Assembly (NCBI GenBank): GCA_000695325.1
Contig: AVPN01000621.1
Coordinates: 7,303 to 41,216, forward strand
Reading direction: 5' to 3'
Length of the DNA: 33,914 bases
Source of the DNA: Pleurobrachia bachei
Lineage: Eukaryota; Ctenophora; Tentaculata; Cydippida; Pleurobrachiidae
Positions within the stretch are counted from its first letter, which is position 1. Each line of letters begins with the position of its first letter. The notes beneath the pieces are model-generated. The model ran no database searches, had not been told where the DNA came from, and saw nothing but the letters and a program-made list of their open reading frames with translations. The translations under genes and the position numbers were made by a program. Below, piece after piece: positions 22,001 to 31,100 of the stretch.

Positions 22001-25000
22001 AGGAAGTCTTTAGTAAAGAGGATTGTTGTATACTGTCCAATTTTGTTCGAGAACCGTACGGTGTATGCTTTCACCGCTGAGTGTCATAATGACGGACTAA
22101 ATGTCAGAAGATCCGTCAGTTCGTCGAATCTGGCAGTACTTTTGTGGAATCAGATAGTTCATCCACAGCTTTCACAACCGCATTGGTGCACAAAGTTATT
22201 CTGAGTACTAAATCTGCACGTGTAACTATGGTAACCGGGGTGTATAGTCATTCCCCATTTGCACGTGCAGTACCCTCCGGGAAGACAGTTTGATTTGGTT
22301 TGCTCTCTTGAACACCCTTTAAATCAACTCACAAAACATCATCAAACTATGGAATCGATATTCCTTATCGTGCTACTCGCCCTGGGATACTGGGCCTTCA
22401 CTACGCTGCAAGAAATGATACTAGGACTTGCAGCAGAGGCAAGAGAGACCCGGAACATCTTGAAAACCTTGAAATCTTCCATGGACCCTTTGACTATCGA
22501 ACTGGGACCTGTGATTAGGTCTATTCTTGACAAAAATAAGGTAAGCACCATACAGTTTAATAAAATCGTAGGTTGCAAACTACTTTTACGTTTGCTTGCA
22601 ATCCTTCCTATCCAAAACTAACCCCATCATTTCCTAACAGAAGCTCACGAACACCATTGCCGACAACAATGCTGCAGTGGTCTCAAAACAAAGCGGAATT
22701 CTTCACCAATTGAAGAGGATTCGCGATGAGACGTACTACAATTATGAACTGATTCGGACCCTCGCCAGCAAACCGCCAATCCGGAACAAGACCCCACCAG
22801 TACCTGATCGCGAGTCCAATCATCCGGCCACACCAAGCCGACCGAAAGGACTATGTTGTCTTGGATCTCGGATTCGAGTAATGTGTGTTAGTGTGCCGTG
22901 CAGTGTGTGGGTGTGTGAGGTGAGCCCAACGGGGGGAGCTCAGAAATGAGCTCTTCGTGCCAGCTGAGCCCTGATTTCCAATCTATATGTTGGGAGATCA
23001 GGGCTTCGTCCCGTTGCCGTGGACCTGCTGGCTGATGGTCCAGTGATTACGGTCAAATCACATTAAATTAGGAAAACTCAGTTCCTTGTCAGCGCTTTAA
23101 TGCGCGGCTTTTTTGCACTGCTGACAGTTTTTACACACTCCTATTTGGCTGTCATTGCGCGCCACGTTATCTTACCACCACTCCCTCACAGAGTGTGCCA
23201 CAGCCTGTCCCACACAATACAACGGTTGTCTGTCCGTCACATACTATTGTTTGTACTACAAGTCACGAGTTGTTTGTTAGTCACGAGGTATCTTACCTGA
23301 ATCTAAACCGGCGCTAGCATTGAAAAGTCGCTGATCGTACAACTCAGCCTGACTGGGAGCAGCTTGTCCGAGAGCTATCTTTTCTGTGATATCCCTGTCC
23401 TGAAATGTAAATATCGGTGTTGTGGGGTGTGCTCCGAAAGGGGCTCATTCACTGATCAGTCTTCTTACCTCCATAGATCTCATTTTCTCTGCCTTTCCTG
23501 GGTTAGCTCTCTTGATTCTCCTATCTCTCTCCCTCTCTTTGTGCCTGTCCTTTCTCAGGTCGTCTCTCTCAGCTGCTTCGTCATCGTCAGCATCAGCTGT
23601 AAGGGATGAGGTGATGAAACTATATACATATTTAGTGAAACCGCGCCGGAGGTAGAACAGAAGGGGTGGTATACTACCATGGTAGTTTCTAATTTGCCTT
23701 GCTTGACCCTGTTTCACTACGCCCCGCAAATATCAAAGAGGGTTAGAACAAGTTTATACTTAGTAAAAAGCCGGCTAGGTCATAAAAACCCTAAGTTATC
23801 AGAGTGTTCCTACCTTTGACTATGCCGCTCCTCTCCTCCCTAGCTCTCTGAGCAATCAACCTCAGTTTCTGTTCTTGTTGTTCTTTCTCCTTCGCAGCCA
23901 TGGCCTTCTCTATATTAGCTCTCATATCAACCGCCTCTCTCGCCTTTCTATCAGCTATATATAGAGCCTCCGCCATTTTAGCAAAGTTATCGTTAATTGT
24001 GTTGTCCTGGAGAAAGGGGAGGATGTTTTATAACACTAATTTCTGATAATCTATATCAATCATCAAGTTAACTAATACATAGTGGCTTGTTTTTCCGCAC
24101 CACCCTGTATATCACCTGTAAACCACGTCCATCTGCAGCAAGACGTTTATCAAGGGGTATCGTGTAACCTCGGGCATTTTTCCAGTTACTGATACACGGT
24201 GGGATCTTCCACTCTTGCTGTTCTTTGACTGTGACCTATGAGGGGAGGGAAGGGGTGTATGAAGGGATGGGATGGAGAAAAGAAGGAGTTTAGTTATAGC
24301 GATAATGATTAAATAGTGGAATGGGAAGAACTGAGAAAAGAACAGTTTGATCAGCTACCTTTCTGGTGGGGCTATGTAACACAGGTGCAGGGGGAGATGG
24401 GGGACCCCTGGGAATCTTCTTGTTTGTTTTGAACTTTGGTGGTTCCATTGGATCTTTCTGAGCCTCCACCATCCTTATTATTCGCTGTTTCGCACCTGGA
24501 AGAAGGGAAGTAAGGAGAGGTGCAGTGTTATAGGAAACATCGGAATGGAGCTAGTGGAAGTATTCAGAATGTATCATTTGAATAGAAATAGACAAAAGGT
24601 ATAAGGCTGGAGTTTTGGGAGAGAAGGAAAATTCTTTGAGACGCCACTCCACATGTTTCCACCGCGAAAGGTGCCTTCAGCTCCACACAGCTGATCCAGA
24701 GTCTGACTTACCTGAGTTATAAGCGACGCCCTGCTGCGATGGTGTGTACCTCACGTATTTCGGGGGTTCGTTAGTATTGGCATTGATTGCCACCTTGTTA
24801 GGCAGGGCCGCTGATATCTGGAGACATGGAGAATACATTAATTAATTAATTAGTCTTACTGGCTTACTTGACTTAGGGCGGATTCAACGTGTGGTTTTTC
24901 CGAACTCTATGAATAACACTTCTCCATCCGACACAATCAGTGGGGTGTCCCATTGGTTCTAACTAACGGTTGGCGAGTTCTCACCTTGGCACTGATAAGT

Positions 25001-25770
25001 TTCTCTAGTGCATTTCTTGTCTCCTCTGTCGATTTCTGGACCTCTTCCTCGCCCGGTTTTTCCAGCTCAGCCCCCTCCGTTTTAGGGAGTAGATCGGTAG
25101 GTTTGCTGTAGACAATCCGATCCTTGCCATGCCCCTGTCGCATTAGGGCATCGTACTTTATCTTACCATCTGCATCAACCTGATGAGGGAATTTAGGTCT
25201 ATTCTAGGGAAATATAAAACTCGATCAAGGTCTTTCCAAGATGAGGATTTAGGGGTTACTACTACTACTACTACTCAGAGTGCCTGGGCTTGCCTACGGC
25301 AAGCCCACAAGGGACTATCGCATCGCGATATCGCCGGCACTAGAGAAGAGACCCCCCACCCCCTCCCTTCGCATGGAACTTCCATCTGGCTAGGTTCCAA
25401 TATGAAGAAGAATGGAGTGAGGCTCTTCTCGGTGATTTAGGGGTTGACATAGGGAAATATTGTTGGATTTTGATGAACAATAGTTGATCCTATTTTCCTC
25501 AACTGTATCACTCTGTACCTGCATAGCAACAACTTTCTTGCTCTCATCTTTATCCTCCAATCCCATATTCAATGGATACTGTGCAAAATGTATCTCGGGG
25601 AAAGCACCCCCATCCCCAAAATCCCCTGGTGTCCGGGGAGCCCAGCCCTCTCTTGCTCCGTATGGAGGCGGACCGGCAACAGCTACTGCTGTGATAGCTG
25701 ACCGTGCAACTTGTTTCTGTCTGTTTTCCACAGGGAGCGATGGTGCGGGGAGCAGTGTTCGGAGTGACAT
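19020..25770 (-). CDS. SNW1: SNW domain-containing protein 1 (SKIP/Prp45 family)
   Basis: A complete ten-exon gene: 25519-25770, 24985-25179, 24712-24817, 24359-24495, 24116-24235, 23814-24006, 23469-23596, 23297-23399, 19354-19504 and 19020-19197. The exons sum to 521 codons in phase (520 aa; the human protein is 536). SNW1 is a core spliceosome component that also acts as a transcription coactivator in the nucleus. Landmarks in order are PPPYGAREGW and DFGDGGAFPEIH in exon 1, RYTPSQQGVAYNSGAKQR, KDPMEPPKFKTNKKIPRGPP, the name-giving SNWKNARGYTIPLDKRL, LAEALYIADRKAREAV-like sequence, an RD/KE-rich stretch (RKDRHKERERDRR), YNVYDQPW, and a basic C-terminus after EDDPFGLTEFL. Its eighth intron (19505-23296) is unusually long and contains other genes on the opposite strand. 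A partial 5' copy lies upstream. The start lies 375 bp after the FKBP stop of the neighbouring duplicate. Confidence 0.97.
19941..20167 (+). pseudogene. Nested small membrane protein family, copy A (degraded)
   Basis: The reading begins MESLIIVML like the other two copies, then a 1-bp loss after codon 10 shifts the frame. The shifted frame resumes family sequence (MGYLAYNSLRQMIR, then GLAAETRETRKLLK). The sequence diverges from its relatives after about 60 codons, and no second exon is visible. It lies inside the long SNW1 intron on the opposite strand. I take it as a truncated, frameshifted relic. Confidence 0.6.
20268..20346 (+). promoter_or_regulatory. Conserved 5' leader of nested gene copy B
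   Basis: The block starting CAGTACCCTC and continuing GGGAAGACAGTTTGATT is shared with the region before copy C (22268-22348), at a similar distance from the ATG. It is likely 5' untranslated or core promoter sequence carried along with the duplication. Confidence 0.5.
20347..20857 (+). pseudogene. Nested small membrane protein family, copy B (probably frameshifted)
   Basis: Exon 1 (20347-20550, 68 codons) encodes an N-terminal hydrophobic segment (LIILMLLSMGYLAYSTLY), then a helical charged stretch (GLAAEARETRKLLKAL) and ELGPVIRFIL, ending at a GTAAGC donor. Exon 2 starts at 20646. Its family frame (ASKQSGILHQLMRIRQEVYF and so on to KLGFK) is out of phase with exon 1: compared with copy C, four bases are missing right after the acceptor. 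The in-phase reading stops after about 20 codons. So either the protein is truncated or this is a pseudogene. The family is not one I recognise. Confidence 0.55.
21204..21564 (+). mobile_element. Decayed retrotransposon fragment (C-terminal end of pol)
   Basis: One frame reads LDVYGRHFWSKGDKIFAGIR then IFNSLAPTN; after a frameshift near 21345 another frame reads NVERATFTPLVFSTIG, FYKRLAGLYLLKSKQSYSEA and VQVRGYRGSK. These pieces match, from memory, the C-terminal region that follows reverse transcriptase in many invertebrate non-LTR-type elements (an LDI.A.GFW block, then FTPLVFST, then RLA..A.K). The reading is broken by shifts and no catalytic domain is present, so it is dead. It lies in the SNW1 intron, opposite to that gene. 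Confidence 0.6.
21847..21877. other. Assembly gap (31 N)
   Basis: A run of 31 N follows a homopolymer of G, so the true length and content here are unknown. It lies in the long SNW1 intron between nested copies B and C. Confidence 1.
22268..22348 (+). promoter_or_regulatory. Conserved 5' leader of nested gene copy C
   Basis: It shares the CAGTACCCTC/GGGAAGACAGTTTGATT block with the leader of copy B (20268-20346). A CACGTG-type motif (GCACGTGCAG) lies immediately upstream at 22261. Confidence 0.5.
22349..22949 (+). CDS. Unrecognised small membrane/helical protein, copy C (nested in SNW1 intron)
   Basis: Two exons, 22349-22540 and 22641-22949, are in phase and give 166 residues. An N-terminal hydrophobic segment (ESIFLIVLLALGYWAFTTL) looks like a signal anchor. 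It is followed by a charged helix (GLAAEARETRNILKTLKSS), the ELGPVIRSILDKNK block up to the splice, then SKQSGILHQLKRIRDETYY, likely helical or coiled-coil, and a Pro/Arg-rich tail. Compared with copy B the tail is out of frame near 22830: the alternative frame would end ...GLDLGFE-like, as in copy B. The true C-terminus is therefore uncertain. It is the best-preserved member of a three-copy local family. I know no family with this pattern; function unknown. Confidence 0.5.
22950..23296. other. SNW1 intron sequence without recognised content
   Basis: Between the nested gene and the next SNW1 exon I see only a short inverted repeat (CAGGGCTTCGTCCC... region versus GAGCCCTGATTTCC near 22965-23010) and nothing that looks coding. 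Confidence 0.4.
25258..25433 (-). mobile_element. SINE-like element, copy 2, with 12-bp target-site duplication
   Basis: A 176-bp insertion in SNW1 intron 1 is flanked by GATTTAGGGGTT at 25246-25257 and 25434-25445. The paralogous position in unit 2 (27173-27190) has a single such site and no insert, so both the filled and empty sites are seen directly. In sense orientation the element ends in (AGT)n. It matches 315-483. Confidence 0.92.
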
Positions 25771-26144
25771 GGTGCTGCTCTGCGCATTTTGGGTTAGTTA
25801 GTGGGGTTAGTGATGAAAAAGGGATGAAGAAGAGGTGTAAACAATTAAACAAAAACCATGTTAGAAACCGAGAGAGGGTCAGTTATAAATTAGTGAGGGT
25901 CGATATATCAAATCATTAACATTATAACAGGGTCGCAAGTTGAACACAATCCCAAAAAAATCTCCAAACATGTATACAATTATTTCTAAAGTGTCTGCAA
26001 ACGATCAATGACCTATCGGCGATTAATGATCATCTTCCAAAGATGTCTACACTCTACATTTCAGTTCTTGCAGATCTTAGAGATGGCCGCTTTACCCGGG
26101 TCACCCACACGGTCTGCGTCCTCAACATCATCCTGTAAATCTGT

Positions 26145-26314
26145 TCACCTGACGGCGAGGATCTCAATTTCAAACTCAAGGTCAGTTTGGCCGGGTATGT
26201 TCCAAGATCGGTTTCCTATTTTTCCATAGGCCATCTTGCTTGACATCACAATTTTTGAGATCTCTCCCTCGCTCATTCCAATACAACCCTCGTCCCATCC
26301 ATTAATAAGGCTCC
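26145..26314 (-). pseudogene. Orphan copy of the last FKBP exon
   Basis: This looks like a duplicate of exon 27888-28057 (same reading [16 protein letters not shown] through [10 protein letters not shown] and stop). Directly upstream lies the truncated SNW1 copy rather than the other FKBP exons, so it would be used only by skipping over that copy. It is probably a bystander of duplication D. Confidence 0.75.
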
Positions 26315-26436
26315 CTGAAAGTGAGGAAAACATTAGAAGGGGATATAGAAACAAGGCCAGGGATAGAGAGGGAGAGACGAGAGTGAATGTGAGAGATAGA
26401 GAGGGAGTCGGGAGAGGTGGAAAAAGAGAAAATAAA

Positions 26437-28182
26437 TCGTTTTGAACTTTGGTGGTTCCATTGGATCTTTCTGGGCTTCTACCATCCTGATTATTCGCTG
26501 TTTCGCACCTGGAAGAAGGGAAGTAGGGAGGTGTGTTGGAAACATCGAAATGGAGCTAGTACAATATGGATTAGTCGTCTTTGGGAATGTATCCTTCTAG
26601 GCTTGGGTTTTGAGATAGCACGAAAATTCTCTGACTCACTTACCAGAGTTATATGCAACACCCTGCTGCGATGGTGTATATCTCACGTATTTCGGAGGTT
26701 CGTTAGTATTGGCATTGATTGCCACCTTGTTAGGTAGGGCCGCTGATATCTGGACATGGAGAATACATTAATTAATTAATTACTTGCTTACTTGACTTAG
26801 GGCGGATTCAACGTGTGGTATTTCCGAACTCTATGAAATATGAATAACACTTCTCCATCCGACACGATCAGTGGGGTGTCCCATTGGTTCTAACTAACGG
26901 TTGGCGAGTTCTCACCTTGGCACTGATAAGTTTCTCCAGTGCATTTCTTGTCTCCTCTGTCGATTTCTGGACCTCTTCCTCGCCCGGTTTTTCCAGCTCA
27001 GCCCCCTCCGTTTTAGGGAGCAGATCGGTAGGTTTGCTGTAGACAATCCGGTCCTTGCCATGCCCCTGTCGCATTAGGGCATCGTACTTTATCTTCCCGT
27101 CTGCATCAACCTGATGAGGGAATTTAGGTTTATTTTAGGGAAATATAAAACTCGATCAAGGTCTTTCCAAGATGAGGATTGAGGGGTTGACATAGGGAAA
27201 TATTGTTGGATTTTGATGAACAATAGTTGATCCTATTTTCCTCAACTGTATCACTCTGTACCTGCATAGCAACAACTTTCTTGCTCTCATCTTTATCCTC
27301 CAATCCCATATTCAATGGATACTGTGCAAAATGTATCTCGGGGAAAGCACCCCCATCCCCAAAATCCCCTGGTGTCCGGGGAGCCCAGCCCTCTCTTGCT
27401 CCGTATGGAGGCGGACCGGCAACAGCTACTGCTGTGATAGCTGACCGTGCAACTTGTTTCTGTCTGTTTTCCACAGGGAGCGATGGTGCGGGGAGCAGTG
27501 TTCGGAGTGACATGGTGCTGCTCTGCGCATTTTGGGTTAGTTAGTGGGGTTAGTGATGAAAAAGGGATGAAGAAGAGGTGTAAACAATTAAACAAAAACC
27601 ATGTTAGAAACCGAGAGAGGGTCAGTTATAAATTAGTGAGGGTCGATATATCAAATCATTAACATTATAACAGGGTCGCAAGTTGAACACAATCCCAAAA
27701 AAATCTCCAAACATGTATACAATTATTTCTAAAGTGTCTGCAAACGATCAATGACCTATCGGCGATTAATGATCATCTTCCAAAGATGTCTACACTCTAC
27801 ATTTCAGTTCTTGCAGATCTTAGAGATGGCCGCTTTACCCGGGTCACCCACACGGTCTGCGTCCTCAACATCATCCTGTAAATCTGTTCACCTGACGGCG
27901 AGGATCTCAATTTCAAACTCAAGGTCAGTTTGGCCGGGTATGTTCCAAGATCGGTTTCCTATTTTTCCATAGGCCATCTTGCTTGACATCACAATTTTTG
28001 AGATCTCTCCCTCGCTCATTCCAATACAACCCTCGTCCCATCCATTAATAAGGCTCCCTGAAAGTGAGGAAAACATTAGAAGGGGATATAGAAACAAGGC
28101 CAGGGATAGAGAGGGAGAGACGAGAGTGAATGTGAGAGATAGAGAGGGAGTCGGGAGAGGTGGAAAAAGAGAAAATAAATTA
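26437..28182 (-). repeat. Tandem duplication D, unit 2
   Basis: A ~1.75-kb unit corresponding to 24427-26436 without the SINE-like insertion. It joins unit 1 inside SNW1 exon 4. Confidence 0.88.
26439..27513 (-). pseudogene. SNW1: Partial upstream copy of SNW1 (exons 1-4, truncated)
   Basis: Exons at 27262-27513, 26916-27110, 26644-26749 and a truncated fourth at 26439-26508 reproduce the N-terminal part of SNW1 with few changes. The fourth exon breaks after the residues EPPKFKT, where the sequence jumps to the region downstream of FKBP. On its own it could encode only a shortened N-terminal fragment. Transcripts starting at its promoter could in principle splice from its exon 3 to exon 4 of the complete gene. 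Confidence 0.85.
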
Positions 28183-31100
28183 TAGCAAGGAAAAACAAAA
28201 GACTTTTACGGCGTAAATTACAACTCCCCGTTTTTCATGTGTTCAAAGGAGAGCTAGAGATGCTTTGCTAATCTCCCTCCCCTGACTCATTAAATATCTC
28301 CCCTTAGTGAAAGTATCTTTTCTCGTGGAAAATAAGTTTGGGTGGGTATTCTAAGTATCTCTAATTTGGGGTGGGGGTTCTGCCGTTTTGTTAAGTACCT
28401 TCCTATTAGAGACCCCTACTCAACAAAATCACATGAGGTCACGTAACGGGGATTGATTGCATTGGGGAAAACGTGGAATAAACGTGAAAATAAAAGAAGA
28501 AAAACACGAGGGGAAATAAAGGTCAAAATAATAAACAACACGGATGGGGAGATCAAAAAACGGGAAACATACCAACTCCTGCGGTATAAGTAAACGGATT
28601 TCCACCCTTGGTGCACCAAAACACTTTCCCGGAATCCTTGATTTTCCCGGTGACATGACAAACCACCTTCACGCCCTGAACCACAAAATCTTTCTCGTAT
28701 CCTGGGGTGGTCGAGGATAAATTGGAAAATCCAGGGAGGATTCTTTGTGAAAACCGACGATAAATATTGGATGGCGACTGCAGACTTGTGTGTGAGATGG
28801 CTTCAATGGGAATTGGGAGGGGGGCATTTACCTTTCCGGATAACTTCCTTGTAAACAAGTTCGTTAACTTTCACAATGTTTTCTCCCTCCGGGATAGGGA
28901 AGTTGTTCGCATCTTTATCTCTACCTGGAACATTATTGAACTTTGAAGGGCTTCAACTTTATTCTTTAAAAAGTTCATGAAATCACCCAGTGACCCAAAC
29001 ATTAGACCAAATAGAGAGTGACACATTTTTTGGTGGTTCTATGGATCTATTGGAGTGCCCTAGAAGTGGAATAACATTTAGATCAATTATGTTTCTTTTG
29101 TGTCCAAAATCGAGATCATTTGACTGGTCTACATTCGATTCTAAAGGAAATTGGGCCAGGAAATTCTAACATATCTATTTTAGTGCCGAATTTCAAAATA
29201 AGAGGACTCGGCAACTTGGGTTGGTCCCAAAAATTGGAGTCCACCACTTACCAGTAATCACAGACTTCACATTCGCCATTATTTCAGTCATATCAAAGCG
29301 AGATTGTTTATCATTTGTGTTGAAGAAAGTATAGTGCAGGGAGACGTTGTGGCAACGAGCGTTGATTAGATCGGGATCAAGCGCGAACTCAGGGTCTGGA
29401 AGGAAAAACAAAAGACTTTTACGGCGTAAATTACAACTCCCCGTTTTTCATGTGTTCAAAGGAGAGCTAGAGATGCTTTGCTAATCTCCCTCCCCTGACT
29501 CATTAAATATCTCCCCTTAGTGAAAGTATCTTTTCTCGTGGAAAATAAGTTTGGGTGGGTATTCTAAGTATCTCTAATTTGAGGTGGGGGTTCTGCCGTT
29601 TTGTTAAGTACCTTCCTATTAGAGACCCCTACTCAACAAAATCACATGAGGTCACGTAACGGGGATTGATTGCATTGGGGAAAACCACCTTATTTGCACT
29701 TTTATTTTCTTCTTTTTGTGCTCCCCTTTATTTCCTCAAAATAATAAACAACACGGATGGGGAGATCAAAAAACGGGAAACATACCAACTCCTGCGGTAT
29801 AAGTAAACGGATTTCCACCCTTGGTGCACCAAAACACTTTCCCGGAATCCTTGATTTTCCCGGTGACATGACAAACCACCTTCACGCCCTGAACCACAAA
29901 ATCTTTCTCGTATCCTGGGGTGGTCGAGGATAAATTGGAAAATCCAGGGAGGATTCTTTGTGAAAACCGACGATAAATATTGGATGGCGACTGCAGACTT
30001 GTGTGTGAGATGGCTTCAATGGGAATTGGGAGGGGGGCATTTACCTTTCCGGATAACTTCCTTGTAAACAAGTTCGTTAACTTTCACAATGTTTTCTCCC
30101 TCCGGGATAGGGAAGTTGTTCGCATCTTTATCTCTACCTGGAACATTATTGAACTTTGAAGGGCTTCAACTTTATTCTTTAAAAAGTTCATGAAATCACC
30201 CAGTGACCCAAACATTAGACCAAATAGAGAGTGACACATTTTTTGGTGGTTCTATGGATCTATTGGAGTGCCCTAGAAGTGGAATAACATTTAGATCAAT
30301 TATGTTTCTTTTGTGTCCAAAATCGAGATCATTTGACTGGTCTACATTCGATTCTAAAGGAAATTGGGCCAGGAAATTCTAACATATCTATTTTAGTGCC
30401 AAATTTCAAAATAAGAGGACTCGGCAACTTGGGTTGGTTCCAAAAATTGGAGTCCACCACTTACCAGTAATCACAGACTTCACATTCGCCATTATTTCAG
30501 TCATATCAAAGCGAGATTGTTTATCATTTGTGTTGAAGAAAGTATAGTGCAGGGAGACGTTGTGGCAACGAGCGTTGATTAGATCGGGATCAAGCGCGAA
30601 CTCAGGGTCTGGAAATATATTTGAGGGGAATGTTAAGACTTAGAAGAGTCAAGAGTGACTCTTCAAGAGTTTTGTTATGAAGTTATATTTCAACACTATC
30701 ATTAAACTAGAAATTAGACACGTTTTAGTTATTTAATACCGATGTAAAAGAAGACAGGCATGTCCAGCTCCTCTCCTGGATTCAAGGTCTGCTCATCAAA
30801 GCAGAAGCACTGGATCTTATTGAAATATACCCCGGCCTCAAATGGTGTGACATTATAGGTTGAGATACCAGTTAGGACTTCTGTGGAGTTGTTTCTAGCG
30901 GTGAAGAATGCCAAACATGTCTCACCCGGCACCAACTCAACCTATAGGTGATGTATTAATAAGGTAGGGTTCCAATGTCATTTGTGTGCAATTATTAGTC
31001 TTAATTATGTAACTATGCGCAACTAAATTAGATCTGAAAAGTGAAAATCAAAACATCGTATTTGAAGTGATGGCAACAACTAAACTTTGGTTATGAAGTC

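Larger units (their letters stand above)
24427..26436 (-). repeat. Tandem duplication D, unit 1
   Basis: This ~2.0-kb unit runs from inside SNW1 exon 4 upstream through SNW1 exons 3, 2 and 1 and the last FKBP exon (26145-26314). It is joined end to end with unit 2 at about 26437. It carries the SINE-like insertion that unit 2 lacks. Introns near 24500-24700 have diverged strongly between units, while 25441-26436 appears nearly identical. Confidence 0.88.

Noticed and set aside
25484-25801. + strand 105-codon frame and its copy at 27227-27544
   Set aside because: It is antisense to SNW1 exon 1, whose protein is clearly conserved, so this is a shadow frame.
28832-28940. Independent start codon for FKBP upstream of its first exon
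   Set aside because: The ATG just before the acceptor (ATGTTCCAG) is in another frame and runs to a stop; the FKBP frame upstream meets a TGA without any ATG.
29686-29735. Ordinary small inversion between duplicate units
   Set aside because: An inversion would match the reverse complement of 28473-28522. I compared both orientations; only the unreversed complement matches, at 50 of 50 positions.
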